Assembly (NCBI RefSeq): GCF_019056515.1
Contig: NZ_CP064873.1
Coordinates: 2,294,001 to 2,358,000, forward strand
Direction: 5' to 3'
DNA length: 64,000 bases
DNA from: Microbacterium paraoxydans
Lineage (GTDB): Bacteria; Actinomycetota; Actinomycetes; Actinomycetales; Microbacteriaceae
Shown piece by piece: positions 8,529-14,721 of the stretch. Both the position numbers and the translations under genes were made by a program. Below the pieces are notes generated by a model. The model searched no databases, was not told the DNA's origin, and was given only the letters and a program-made list of their open reading frames with translations. The stretch's first letter is position 1. Each line of letters opens with the position of its first letter.

Positions 8529-9028
8529 TGGTGGGGACGGAGCCCGCGACCGCAACGCACCCGACCCAGCACTCAAGCAAGATCGGCTGGGGATGGTGGC
8601 TCGCCGCGATCGTCGGCGCGGCCGTCGCGGTCGCCGTCGTCGTTGTCGCCCTGGTCGCGTCACTGCGCTCAGGACGCGAGATCGACCCAAACCAGGTAAT
8701 GCTCGCGCTCATCGCGCTCCTGTCGAGTCTCGGCGCGGTCATCATCCCGAAGCTCAACGCGGTCGGAAAGAACACCTCGCAGACCGCGGAGCACGTCGCG
8801 AACTCGCACACGACGAACCTCCGAGACGACATCGACGAGATCAAACGGATCGTCAAAGCCACCGACTCGCGGCTTCACGGCGTGGAGCAGACGCAGAACT
8901 TCCAGGCCCGAGACATCCTCGGCATCCGCGAGGAGATCGGTCAGATCCGCAAGAGCGAACGCGACCAGTGGGACGCGATCGAGACGACCGCCGGCAAGCG
9001 CCGGCAGAACCCAGGAGGCACTTCATGA
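8528..9028 (+). CDS. small membrane protein of the lysis cassette (DUF2746-like)
   Basis: This 166-residue protein starts at an ATG that overlaps the endolysin stop. Residues ~19-47 are a Trp-led, Val/Ala-rich transmembrane helix and residues ~55-76 a second hydrophobic segment, followed by a charged probable coiled coil (NLRDDIDEIKRIVKATDSRL and the repeated EIGQIRKSERDQWDAIETT). The layout resembles DUF2746-type proteins found beside holins in actinophages. It could be a holin, an antiholin or a spanin-like helper; the sequence does not decide. Confidence 0.6.
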   Translation: MVGTEPATATHPTQHSSKIGWGWWLAAIVGAAVAVAVVVVALVASLRSGREIDPNQVMLALIALLSSLGAVIIPKLNAVGKNTSQTAEHVANSHTTNLRDDIDEIKRIVKATDSRLHGVEQTQNFQARDILGIREEIGQIRKSERDQWDAIETTAGKRRQNPGGTS

Positions 9029-9393
9029 GCAAGATCTGGTTCCCGCTGCAGCGAGCGATCCGCACCGCGGTGCAGGTCTTCATCGCCGCGGCGGCCGTCC
9101 TCGCGACGACCGTCGTCATCGCCCCGCAGATCATCGACGCGGTCGCCGACGTCGTGCCGGGCCCGGTGATCGCTTGGGCGACGGCCGCGGTCGCGACGCT
9201 CGCCGCGATCAGCGCGGCCATCGCCCGTGTGATGGCGATTCCCGCGGTCGACGAATGGCTCCGCCACATCGGCGCGGGCTCAGCCCCCGCGAAGTTCGTC
9301 GTCGCGCAGATCGACGGCAACACGACCGGCCTCACCCGCCGCCAGTGGCGCGCCATGCAGGACGGCGCCGACACCGGCACCGACGACATCTGA
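9025..9393 (+). CDS. putative holin
   Basis: The 122-residue product has two strong hydrophobic helices, ~15-40 (VQVFIAAAAVLATTVVIA) and ~48-72 (VIAWATAAVATLAAISAAI), with a charged C-terminus ending in an acidic tail, the layout of class II holins. Its ATG overlaps the preceding gene by four bases, so translation is probably coupled. It is the last gene of the rightward late operon and is followed by a hairpin terminator at 9427-9465. Confidence 0.68.
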   Translation: MSKIWFPLQRAIRTAVQVFIAAAAVLATTVVIAPQIIDAVADVVPGPVIAWATAAVATLAAISAAIARVMAIPAVDEWLRHIGAGSAPAKFVVAQIDGNTTGLTRRQWRAMQDGADTGTDDI

Positions 9394-9426
9394 TGCGAGA
9401 AGGCACCTGATCGGTTCAACCACACG

Positions 9427-9465
9427 AAGGCCCCCACCTAGCCGTATGGCTGGGTGGGGGCCCTT
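9427..9465. terminator. hairpin terminator between the lysis cassette and the minus-strand cargo
   Basis: The arms AAGGCCCCCACC and GGTGGGGGCCCTT pair with a single bulge around a loop of about 14 bases. It lies between convergent genes (holin ends 9393, RelE-like gene ends 9474) and may act in both directions. Confidence 0.75.
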
Positions 9466-9473
9466 CCGCGGTT

Positions 9474-9761
9474 CTAGGGGTTCCGCGTCAGCATGTCGTG
9501 GTTGCAGTTGTTCCGTAGGACGATGATCGTCTTCTTTCCCACCAACTCGTAGTGGAAAGTGACCCGGTTGCCAGCATCGACGTATGCCTCCCAGACCTGA
9601 TCCTTTGACCGCAGGCCCTTCATCTTGTGCGTGTTGAGGCCAGGGTGTCGGGGATTCTCCGACAGGCGGAGGATGCACTGCTTGACTGCCTCGCGCATCT
9701 CTTTCGGTTTCTTCTGGAGTACGCGCTTGAAGTTCGGCGAAACTCGGTAGGCGTACGTCAC
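9474..9761 (-). CDS. RelE/ParE-superfamily toxin
   Basis: The 95-residue basic protein has the small RelE-like fold pattern: N-terminal helix pair (YRVSPNFKRVLQKKPKEMRE), a central KMKGLRSKDQVWEAYVD segment, a VTFHYEL strand and a C-terminal RNNCNHDMLTRNP. Members of the family are mRNA interferases or gyrase inhibitors of type II toxin-antitoxin modules. Its ATG overlaps the preceding, acidic-tailed antitoxin-like gene by four bases (antitoxin first, toxin second). The catalytic residues are not certain, so mRNA cleavage versus another target cannot be told. Confidence 0.72.
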   Translation of the reverse strand: MTYAYRVSPNFKRVLQKKPKEMREAVKQCILRLSENPRHPGLNTHKMKGLRSKDQVWEAYVDAGNRVTFHYELVGKKTIIVLRNNCNHDMLTRNP

Positions 9762-10108
9762 GCGTCGTCAGAATCGAGCCACGACAGGAGATCCTCTACG
9801 GATTCGAAGTCGTGGAATTGGCCTGCGGCGTACTCCTGCATCGCGCGCGCTTCCTCACGCTGCCATGCGGTGGTCCAGAAGTACCACTGGTCGGGAGAAA
9901 CTCGCTCGACGGGCACGTTGCCGGCGCTGAGGGCCGACAGGGTCACGGTCGCGCTGCGATCATACGATAGGGGGGTGACGTGATCGCGGTCTAGCGTCAG
10001 GCCGGCATCTACCTCGACGTCCGGGAGCGCGATCGCGGCTGCGGGTGCCGCCACGATAATCGTCGCCGTAACCCCCGTCGAGACAGGGAAGAAGGTTCTT
10101 CTACTCAT
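9758..10108 (-). CDS. probable antitoxin of the RelE-type toxin
   Basis: The C-terminal half (VSPDQWYFWTTAWQREEARA, then FESVEDLLSWLDSDD) matches the toxin-binding tails of small antitoxins encoded before RelE/VapC-type toxins. The ATG at 10108 overlaps the upstream stop codon (ATGAGTAG) and gives 116 residues; the in-frame ATG at 10147 would overlap that gene by 47 bases. The N-terminal ~50 residues (TATIIVAAPAAAIALP) are hydrophobic and unlike an antitoxin. A GTG at 9946 would give a 62-residue protein and has TATGAT 12 bases upstream, so a shorter antitoxin with its own promoter is a real alternative. Confidence 0.55.
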   Translation of the reverse strand: MSRRTFFPVSTGVTATIIVAAPAAAIALPDVEVDAGLTLDRDHVTPLSYDRSATVTLSALSAGNVPVERVSPDQWYFWTTAWQREEARAMQEYAAGQFHDFESVEDLLSWLDSDDA

Positions 10109-10430
10109 TGGCCCCGTCCAAGCTGGCGAACAGGTTGTTGAGGACATCGCGAAGGTGACGGAGCCGAGGCTCAGTGAACTCGAACAGTCCGACGGAAGAG
10201 ATGAGGATGGGCTGGCTGCTCAGGATCTCCTGCATCTGCTCCGGCGGAAGATTCGCGGGGAGCATCGGCGGAGTCATGTGCCCAAGGGCGAGCATGTACG
10301 AATCCGCGCGCGTCTGTCCCTCGATGTTGGGCCCGCCGGTGATGGCGAACTGGTTGACCGGCGTCGGTACGGCGGTGGGGTCCTGCATCCACTGCACGCT
10401 GATCTCTACAGGTCCCTGGTTTACCGACAT
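10101..10430 (-). CDS. hypothetical protein, 109 aa, in toxin operon
   Basis: I do not recognise this protein. It contains NQFAITGGPNIEGQTRADSY and ends in TEPRLRHLRDVLNNLFASLD, a layout faintly like DUF3467 proteins (a strand-rich core followed by an amphipathic helix), but this is weak. Its start follows a -10-like GATACT by six bases, so it may be the first gene of a leaderless transcript that continues through the antitoxin and the RelE-type toxin, with overlaps of 8 and 4 bases. Confidence 0.6.
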   Translation of the reverse strand: MSVNQGPVEISVQWMQDPTAVPTPVNQFAITGGPNIEGQTRADSYMLALGHMTPPMLPANLPPEQMQEILSSQPILISSVGLFEFTEPRLRHLRDVLNNLFASLDGANE

Positions 10431-10436
10431 GATTCA

Positions 10437-10442
10437 AGTATC
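10437..10442 (-). promoter_or_regulatory. -10 box (GATACT) for the 109-aa gene
   Basis: GATACT on the minus strand lies six bases before the ATG at 10430, inside an extended TGTGATACT context. It overlaps the stop codon of the preceding 90-residue gene. Confidence 0.45.
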
Positions 10443-10713
10443 ACAGATCACGGGATGGGTCGGCTACCGCCGCGGGAACATGGGCTTCCAGCCTGTGGAC
10501 TTCAACGCTTTCGAGTTTCTGAATGCGGAGGTCTAGCCGGGCGATGATCCGGGCTTGTGCTTCGGTGATCGCGAGCAGGGTGTCGACGAGGTCGCTCATG
10601 TTGGCGTTCCCCGGGGCGTCATGCCATTGGATGGCGAGTGCCTGCACTTGTTCGGAGGTCGCGAGGAGCCAGCTGTTGGCAGATAACGGGAGTCGCGGAT
10701 CGTCCAGTTCCAT
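10441..10713 (-). CDS. hypothetical protein, 90 aa, with C-terminal coiled coil
   Basis: I do not recognise it. The protein is acidic at the N-terminus (MELDDPRLPLSANSW) and has a likely coiled coil at residues ~40-70 (DTLLAITEAQARIIARLDLR). It lies ten bases before the 109-residue gene on the same strand, so the two may be cotranscribed. The start region overlaps by 118 bases the 3' part of the minus-strand gene that begins at 11120, in a different frame; this frame has the more protein-like composition. Confidence 0.5.
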   Translation of the reverse strand: MELDDPRLPLSANSWLLATSEQVQALAIQWHDAPGNANMSDLVDTLLAITEAQARIIARLDLRIQKLESVEVHRLEAHVPAAVADPSRDL

Positions 10714-11120
10714 AGATGCGGGAGTAGTTCGTTGGTCGATCGCCTTCTGTCGAAGGTCCCTGGTGGGCGCGGCCTCGGACCCGGGCTACGCGAGCGCTTC
10801 CTGGGGGCGGCGGCAGCGCTGGTGTTCGCCGGCTCCGGGACGAGATAGAGCCCTGTTGGCGAGTTGGCCGTGAAGGCTAGTGCGTCGACCCAGGCGCGGT
10901 TGATGGCTGGCTGGCGGCTTCCGGAGTACTTGAAGACGAGAGAAGAACCCGCGTGGACCCAGACGGTGGTCCGCCCGCCCCCGATGCTGGCATCGTCCTT
11001 CCACGAGAAGGGGAACGGCTCTCCGCGCCGGAGCTTCGCGGTCATGACCAGCTGAAGGTGCGTAAGGGCGCGGTCCTCGATGTCAGTCTTCGGGCCGCCG
11101 TCGTAGATGAACTTGCCCAT
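10596..11120 (-). CDS. small paralogous family protein, copy 1 (DUF7882-like), with run-on C-terminus
   Basis: The first ~97 residues (MGKFIYDGG, EDRALTHLQLVMTAKLRRGE, TTVWVHAGSSLVFKY, WVDALAFTANSPTGLYLVPE) match three other genes in this cluster. The ATG at 11120 has a strong GGAGGAG seven bases upstream. Copies 2-4 end after 102-113 residues, but this frame continues to 174 residues through a Pro/Arg/Ser-rich stretch that is an out-of-frame reading of the next gene, so a frameshift or lost stop near residue 100-110 is likely. Function is unknown; members of this Microbacteriaceae family are, to my recollection, called DUF7882 and sometimes mislabelled as DNA ligases. Confidence 0.65.
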   Translation of the reverse strand: MGKFIYDGGPKTDIEDRALTHLQLVMTAKLRRGEPFPFSWKDDASIGGGRTTVWVHAGSSLVFKYSGSRQPAINRAWVDALAFTANSPTGLYLVPEPANTSAAAAPRKRSRSPGPRPRPPGTFDRRRSTNELLPHLWNWTIRDSRYLPTAGSSRPPNKCRHSPSNGMTPRGTPT

Positions 11121-11260
11121 GGTGGGCTCCTCCGATCTGCCACAGGAACCTGTGCCAAGAGGTGCGACCAAGTTGATCGCTTCGTGGTGTATCCCCACCG
11201 TGTCACGCTTCCCGCTGAATTGGCACCCCACCTTCCTCCATCCTGACCAGTCTCTTTAGA

Positions 11261-11314
11261 TCACCGGGCGTCGAGGATCGCGGGGTCCGTGGTGATGTAG
11301 AGCGGCGGCCCAGA
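11261..11314 (-). pseudogene. 3' remnant related to the 120-aa gene at 13285-13647
   Basis: The minus strand reads LYITTDPAILDAR and a stop, closely like the end of the 13285-13647 product (LFVTTDPAVLDSP and a stop). A TAG at 11315-11317 closes the frame immediately upstream, so only about 17 codons remain. This suggests a duplicated and decayed neighbour gene. Confidence 0.4.
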
Positions 11315-11323
11315 CTAGACGAT

Positions 11324-11599
11324 CTACAGGTCCCACTCGGGATCGTAGGACTGGGCGGTTTCGATGGCGCCCGAGGGTGTGTAGTCCGGTTCCTGCTGGA
11401 TGATGACGCGAGTGCTGGCGTTGATGAGCACGCTTGCGATCCCGTTGGTGGTGGCGAGCGTGAGGAAGCCGGGTTCTGTGCGGGCGATGTTCTGGATGCG
11501 AGACATCACATCGGTCAGGTCGGAGCCCGAAGTCAGGTAGAAGTCGTGGCCGTCGATCGCGACGCGGGTGCGTAGGGAGTCTTGGTTCCGCGAGTTCAT
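11324..11599 (-). CDS. hypothetical protein, 91 aa
   Basis: I do not recognise it. The product contains RVAIDGHDFYLTSGSDLTDV, then a helix MSRIQNIARTEPGFLTL, and a strand pair GIASVLINASTRVIIQQEPD, so it looks like a small alpha/beta protein and not random coding. The ATG at 11599 follows TAGGGT by six bases, the same arrangement seen before many chromosomal genes of this window. It lies between copies 1 and 2 of the repeated small gene family on the same strand. Confidence 0.6.
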   Translation of the reverse strand: MNSRNQDSLRTRVAIDGHDFYLTSGSDLTDVMSRIQNIARTEPGFLTLATTNGIASVLINASTRVIIQQEPDYTPSGAIETAQSYDPEWDL

Positions 11600-11606
11600 G
11601 ATTCCA

Positions 11607-11612
11607 CCCTAT
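11607..11612 (-). promoter_or_regulatory. -10 box (TAGGGT), probable leaderless start of the 91-aa gene
   Basis: TAGGGT, six bases (GGAATC) and then ATG on the minus strand. The accD gene at 31866 has nearly the same string, with one base more before its GTG. Confidence 0.55.
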
Positions 11613-11739
11613 GCCCGGCGGGGAATGGGGCACGTTGGGGGTTGAGGCTCGCGGGGTGATGGGAGTATCGTCCGTGGTTCCCCGGGACGGTTCCACAGAG
11701 TGATAGCGGGGGTTAGGCGGCTATGACTGCGGTGCCGCT

Positions 11740-11768
11740 CCTCGTGTCGCTCCCGTCGGCACACGAGG
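11740..11768. terminator. hairpin, possible terminator or RNA structure
   Basis: CCTCGTGT (11740-11747) and ACACGAGG (11761-11768) are perfect inverted repeats with a 13-base loop. The structure is followed after one base by a stronger hairpin. Confidence 0.35.
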
Positions 11769-11769
11769 A

Positions 11770-11798
11770 CAGCCCCCATGGTTGGCCCATGGGGGCTG
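11770..11798. terminator. strong hairpin, possible terminator
   Basis: CAGCCCCCATGG (11770-11781) and CCATGGGGGCTG (11787-11798) form a perfect 12-bp stem around a five-base loop. No T-run follows on either strand, as is common for terminators in GC-rich actinobacteria. It could end transcription from the minus-strand copy 2 gene. Confidence 0.55.
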
Positions 11799-12023
11799 CG
11801 CAGTCTCCGGTCGTCTTCCGAAGAAGACCCCGGTCTGTTGCCTCCCCCGAGGTGAAAGACCGGGTGAGGTCGGCCGTTGGCGGTCGAGCGCGCCCCCGCG
11901 CTCACGGCCCCAGCACGTTCGCCTAGCGGCGACCTCTGCAAGCTCGGGGGGACGAGCTCACAAGCAGAAAACCTACTCGCGTGGATTAACCCGCTCCTGG
12001 ATGTTTCCTTAAAGCAGATCCAG

Positions 12024-12365
12024 CTAGTTGATTTCCGCGGCTCCGGCCGACGGGTCGAGCTGCTTCCCGGCGGGCGGCTCCGGGACAAGGTACAAGCCGG
12101 TGGGGGAGTTCGCGGTGAAGGCGAGCGCATCCACCCACGCCCTGCTCACTGCGGGCTGACGCCCCTGGGAGTACTTGAAAGTCAGGTTGCTGCCGGGGTG
12201 AATCCAGACCGTGGTGCGGCCGCCGCCAACGCTGGCGTCCTGCTTCCATGTGAACCCGAACGGTTCGCCGCGGCGGAGCTTGGTGGTGATGACGAGCTGG
12301 ATATGGGCGAGGGCACGATCGTCGATTTCGATCTTCTGGTCACCTTCGTAAATGAAGCGGCCCAC
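12024..12365 (-). CDS. small paralogous family protein, copy 2 (DUF7882-like)
   Basis: The 113-residue product (GRFIYEGDQKIEIDDRALAH, LVITTKLRRGEPFGFTWKQD, TTVWIHPGSNLTFKY, FTANSPTGLYLVPEPP) is close to copy 1 over its whole length. I chose the GTG at 12365, because it aligns with the short N-termini of the other copies and has AAGGGA nine bases upstream; the ATG at 12374 lies only one base after the same AAGGG. The protein has no signal peptide or membrane helix and no catalytic motif that I can name. Copy 2 lies back-to-back with copy 3, their starts 153 bases apart. Confidence 0.68.
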   Translation of the reverse strand: MGRFIYEGDQKIEIDDRALAHIQLVITTKLRRGEPFGFTWKQDASVGGGRTTVWIHPGSNLTFKYSQGRQPAVSRAWVDALAFTANSPTGLYLVPEPPAGKQLDPSAGAAEIN

Positions 12366-12506
12366 GGTCCCCATTCCCTTGATTAGACGCTTGAGAACGG
12401 CCCGTTGGACGCTCTTCGCGACTCCAAGATTGCCATACTCAGGCACGCGTTCTTGACCACGAGGCCGTGAATAATCACCCGGTGTGGAAAAACTACCTGG
12501 GTGGGG

Positions 12507-12512
12507 TATCTT
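12507..12512 (+). promoter_or_regulatory. -10 box (TATCTT), probable leaderless start of copy 3
   Basis: TATCTT is followed by six bases and the ATG at 12519; there is no ribosome binding site. Copy 4 has the same box at the same distance. Confidence 0.6.
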
Positions 12513-12518
12513 CATCGA

Positions 12519-12860
12519 ATGGGAACTATCCAATACGGCAGCGGCAGTGAGATCCACATCGAGGACCGTGCCCTCGCGCACCTCAAGGTCGCGATCTCGA
12601 CGAAGCTGCGCCGCAACGAGAGCTTCACGCTCTCCTGGCGGCACCCCGACGGCGACACCCCCGGACGGTCCACGATCTGGCTGCATCCGTCAATCCCGCT
12701 GCGCTTCATCTTCGATGACGTCGAGACGCCGGACCTCAATGCCAAATGGCTGCAGGCGCTGATGATCGAAGCGAGCTCCTCCGGCGGAATCTCGCTCACC
12801 GACGAGGTCACTGACGGCCCAATGGAGCTCGTGCCCGGCGCCGCCGGCGCCACGACCTAA
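12519..12860 (+). CDS. small paralogous family protein, copy 3 (DUF7882-like)
   Basis: The 113-residue product shares the family core (GTIQYGSGSEIHIEDRALAH, then LKVAISTKLRRNESFTLSW and STIWLHPSIPLRFIF). The start at 12519 fits the common short N-terminus and lies six bases after a TATCTT box; the GTG at 12501 would place the box inside the gene. The C-terminus (ASSSGGISLTDEVTDGP) differs from copies 1 and 2. A hairpin terminator follows at 12879-12915. Function is unknown. Confidence 0.68.
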   Translation: MGTIQYGSGSEIHIEDRALAHLKVAISTKLRRNESFTLSWRHPDGDTPGRSTIWLHPSIPLRFIFDDVETPDLNAKWLQALMIEASSSGGISLTDEVTDGPMELVPGAAGATT

Positions 12861-12878
12861 CCCGTGCCGCCTAGTCCT

Positions 12879-12915
12879 GGCCCCCGTCGAGCATCCGTGC
12901 TCGGAGGGGGTCTTT
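12879..12915 (+). terminator. intrinsic terminator after copy 3
   Basis: The stem CCCCC-GT-CGAGCA / TGCTCG-GA-GGGGG has a four-base loop (TCCG) and is followed by TCTTT. The two central mismatches still leave eleven base pairs. Confidence 0.7.
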
Positions 12916-12967
12916 CGCATGCCGCCGGCTGACGAGCCGGGTGGGAATCGGCGCCCGGCTGAGGGCT

Positions 12968-12973
12968 TATCTT
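12968..12973 (+). promoter_or_regulatory. -10 box (TATCTT), probable leaderless start of copy 4
   Basis: TATCTT, six bases and then the ATG at 12980, matching the arrangement before copy 3. Confidence 0.6.
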
Positions 12974-12979
12974 TTCTTT

Positions 12980-13288
12980 ATGGGAAAGCTCGAGTACAAC
13001 AGTTCGCGTCCTCCGATCGAGGTTGAGGACGCACTTTTGGCGCACTTGAAGATCGTCATCGCGACGAAGCTGCGCCGCCAGGAGAGCTTCATGATGACCT
13101 GGCCGTCGGGATTGAAGCGGCCCGGGCGACTGTCTACTTGGATGCACCCCTCGATCCCGATGGTGATCGAGTTCGATGACGAGCAGCCCACGAAGATCGA
13201 CCCTGTGCGCGTGAGCGCCATGATGGAACGGCTCAACGCCCGTGGTGAGCTCGTCCTCGACGACTTCACCTCCAACGACAGAGGCTAG
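12980..13288 (+). CDS. small paralogous family protein, copy 4 (DUF7882-like)
   Basis: This is the most divergent of the four copies (102 residues): MGKLEYNSS, VEDALLAHLKIVIATKLRRQ, STWMHPSIPMVIEF. The family core VE/IDD-x-L-AH-L...TKLRRxExF and the W-x-HP motif are kept. The start at 12980 follows TATCTT by six bases; the upstream in-frame start at 12941 would place the box inside the gene. The 3' end overlaps the convergent 13285-13647 gene by four bases. Confidence 0.68.
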   Translation: MGKLEYNSSRPPIEVEDALLAHLKIVIATKLRRQESFMMTWPSGLKRPGRLSTWMHPSIPMVIEFDDEQPTKIDPVRVSAMMERLNARGELVLDDFTSNDRG

Positions 13289-13647
13289 GGCGAGTCAAGC
13301 ACCGCGGGGTCGGTGGTCACGAACAGCGCGAGAGCAGCCGCCGATCCGTGCCCAAGGACCTCGGGAGTGTGCGGGGCAGGCAAGGACCGGCGGTGCTGGC
13401 CGAGAGCGATCCAGGGTTCGAGGCCGGGGAGCGTGCGCAACGCCGCGCAAAGGACGGCGGTGTGCTCGTCCTCGAAGTAGCCGACCCAGGTGCCGACAGC
13501 CTCGGCGAGCACGTCGTCTCGGTCGCCGGCGGCCGCGCGGAGCTCGGCGATCACTGGTGCCGGGTCGGTGGTGTACCGGTTGCGGGAGCAGATCGCGTCA
13601 AGGGCGATGCTGAGCTCCACCGTTGGGGAGAGGCCTCGAGTGGGCAT
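13285..13647 (-). CDS. hypothetical protein, 120 aa
   Basis: I do not recognise it. The acidic, helix-rich product includes LSIALDAICSRNRYTTDPAP, AELRAAAGDRDDVLAEAVGT and a C-terminal LALFVTTDPAVLDSP. GGAAGG lies ten bases before the ATG at 13647. A 17-codon relic with the same C-terminal pattern lies at 11261-11314, near copy 1 of the small family, so this gene may have travelled or been duplicated with the family. Confidence 0.55.
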   Translation of the reverse strand: MPTRGLSPTVELSIALDAICSRNRYTTDPAPVIAELRAAAGDRDDVLAEAVGTWVGYFEDEHTAVLCAALRTLPGLEPWIALGQHRRSLPAPHTPEVLGHGSAAALALFVTTDPAVLDSP

Positions 13648-13703
13648 GGCCGGGTGTCCTTCCTCCGGCCGAGAGGATTCGAGTCTACGTCGTGGCTACG
13701 ACG

Positions 13704-14054
13704 TCAGGTAATGGTGAGGTCCGGGTCGCCTGCCTGGCCATCCTCGAACTTCACATTGCAAATCATGGACTTCCGGACTTCCTTACCGTCCTCCGAGTAG
13801 GTGAACTTCCCGGCCGCGGTGAAGAGCGCGTTCGCATCGTCCTCGTCGCGCTCGTCGGTGATCCCTGCCTCGTAGAGTGCATCCCCCATGTTCGCGGCTT
13901 CGACATCGACCAAACTGATCGACGCCCCAACCTGCTCCTCGGCTGCTTTCTTGCAGGCGTCGAGAGCTGCGTCGGCTCGACTCGCGGAGCATCCGGCGAG
14001 CAGGAGCGAGGAGGCGATGAGCGCGATGCCAGCCACAGCGATACGAGTCTTCAT
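13704..14054 (-). CDS. small lipoprotein
   Basis: The 116-residue product begins MKTRIAVAGIALIASSLLLA and has a lipobox LAGC with Cys22, so it should be exported and lipid-anchored. The mature part contains LDACKKAAEEQVGASISLVD and a late MICNVKFEDG strand; the two cysteines could form a disulfide. The ATG at 14054 follows TATGCT by seven bases. It is the last gene before the probable attachment junction and has a short stem (ACGTCGT/ACGACGT, 13687-13704) at its 3' end. Function unknown. Confidence 0.7.
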   Translation of the reverse strand: MKTRIAVAGIALIASSLLLAGCSASRADAALDACKKAAEEQVGASISLVDVEAANMGDALYEAGITDERDEDDANALFTAAGKFTYSEDGKEVRKSMICNVKFEDGQAGDPDLTIT

Positions 14055-14061
14055 GCTGGCG

Positions 14062-14067
14062 AGCATA
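14062..14067 (-). promoter_or_regulatory. -10 box (TATGCT) for the cargo lipoprotein
   Basis: TATGCT lies seven bases before the ATG at 14054 on the minus strand, fitting a leaderless or near-leaderless mRNA. Confidence 0.5.
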
Positions 14068-14089
14068 GCGGCCACGCAGACCCTCGCGC

Positions 14090-14620
14090 CTACGGCTTTC
14101 GGCTGCTTTTCGCGCGCGGGTGTGCATAGTTATACCCCGTGTTGACCGCCCACGCCCCGCGCACGACATCGGCGATCGCTACATGCAGCCGCGAGCCGTC
14201 CGGCAGCGATGCATCGACGAACGGCTGCCCGATGTCCACCCGCCGCCCCGTCGCCTGCAGCATCCTCTCCACCAGATCCCGCACCGTCGCCTCGTCCCAC
14301 CGCAGCGCCGTCCGCTCCGCGACACCACCCCGCGCCGTGTGCACGGCACCATCGCCGTTGACCCACACCTCCTCGATGCCCGGGTCGTCGAGCAGCGGCT
14401 GCAGAGCACCGAAGCCACTCACCGCCGCCAGCACGTCCCGCACGCACGCCGCCTCGTCCTCGACCAGCACGCCGCCCCGCGCGAGCGCCCGATCATCGTG
14501 ACGCCGCACCTCCGCCTGTGTGATCTCCCGCGCCCGCTCGGGATCGGTCGCCGGGTCCACCGCCTCGCTCCGCAGCCGACGCCGCACGAGGTCGGCGATG
14601 ATCGACGCGGGCTGCTCCAT
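14090..14620 (-). pseudogene. tadA: truncated TadA/CpaF-type secretion ATPase, N-terminal part only
   Basis: Residues 1-160 match the N-terminal domain of the TadA/CpaF secretion ATPases (GFGALQPLLDDPGIEEVWVN, then ERMLQATGRRVDIGQPFVDA and LPDGSRLHV). Intact members continue for some 200 more residues with Walker A, Walker B and the catalytic Glu. Here homology stops after GAWAVN and the frame runs on for 16 unrelated residues (TGYNYAHPRAKSSRKP), so the ATPase core is missing. The gene normally drives Tad/Flp pilus assembly or related secretion. Truncation coincides with the edge of the prophage/cargo region, so integration in this gene is the likely cause; the 3' half should lie at the far end of the prophage, outside the window. 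Confidence 0.8.
14120..14150. other. probable prophage/island attachment junction (attR-type)
   Basis: Similarity to TadA ends at about 14141, within an A/T-rich patch (TGCATAGTTATACC) in otherwise very GC-rich DNA. Cargo genes lie to the left and normal chromosome to the right. The exact core cannot be defined from one junction. Confidence 0.55.
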
Positions 14621-14709
14621 CCCTGCATCCTCGCAACGATCACCTCCCGGCCCGCGGAGTTATCCACACCCCATCCGCCGCCTCCGAACGGAGGCCGTCC
14701 GGCACCCGG

Positions 14710-14715
14710 TACCGT
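14710..14715 (+). promoter_or_regulatory. -10 box (TACCGT), leaderless start of the lipoprotein at 14722
   Basis: TACCGT, six bases (GCAGGC) and the ATG at 14722. Confidence 0.6.
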
Positions 14716-14721
14716 GCAGGC

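Larger units (their letters stand above)
11600..12023. other. 424-bp stretch without a credible gene
   Basis: Apart from the -10 box at 11607-11612 and two adjacent hairpins (11740-11768 and 11770-11798) I see no gene here. The open frames have Arg/Ser/Pro-rich, protein-unlike translations. It separates two minus-strand genes of the cargo and could hold a small RNA or decayed genes. Confidence 0.5.

Noticed and set aside
11609..12130. Minus-strand 173-codon frame between the small family copies
   Set aside because: The translation is Pro/Arg/Ser-rich without folded-protein pattern, and it overlaps the copy 2 gene in another frame.
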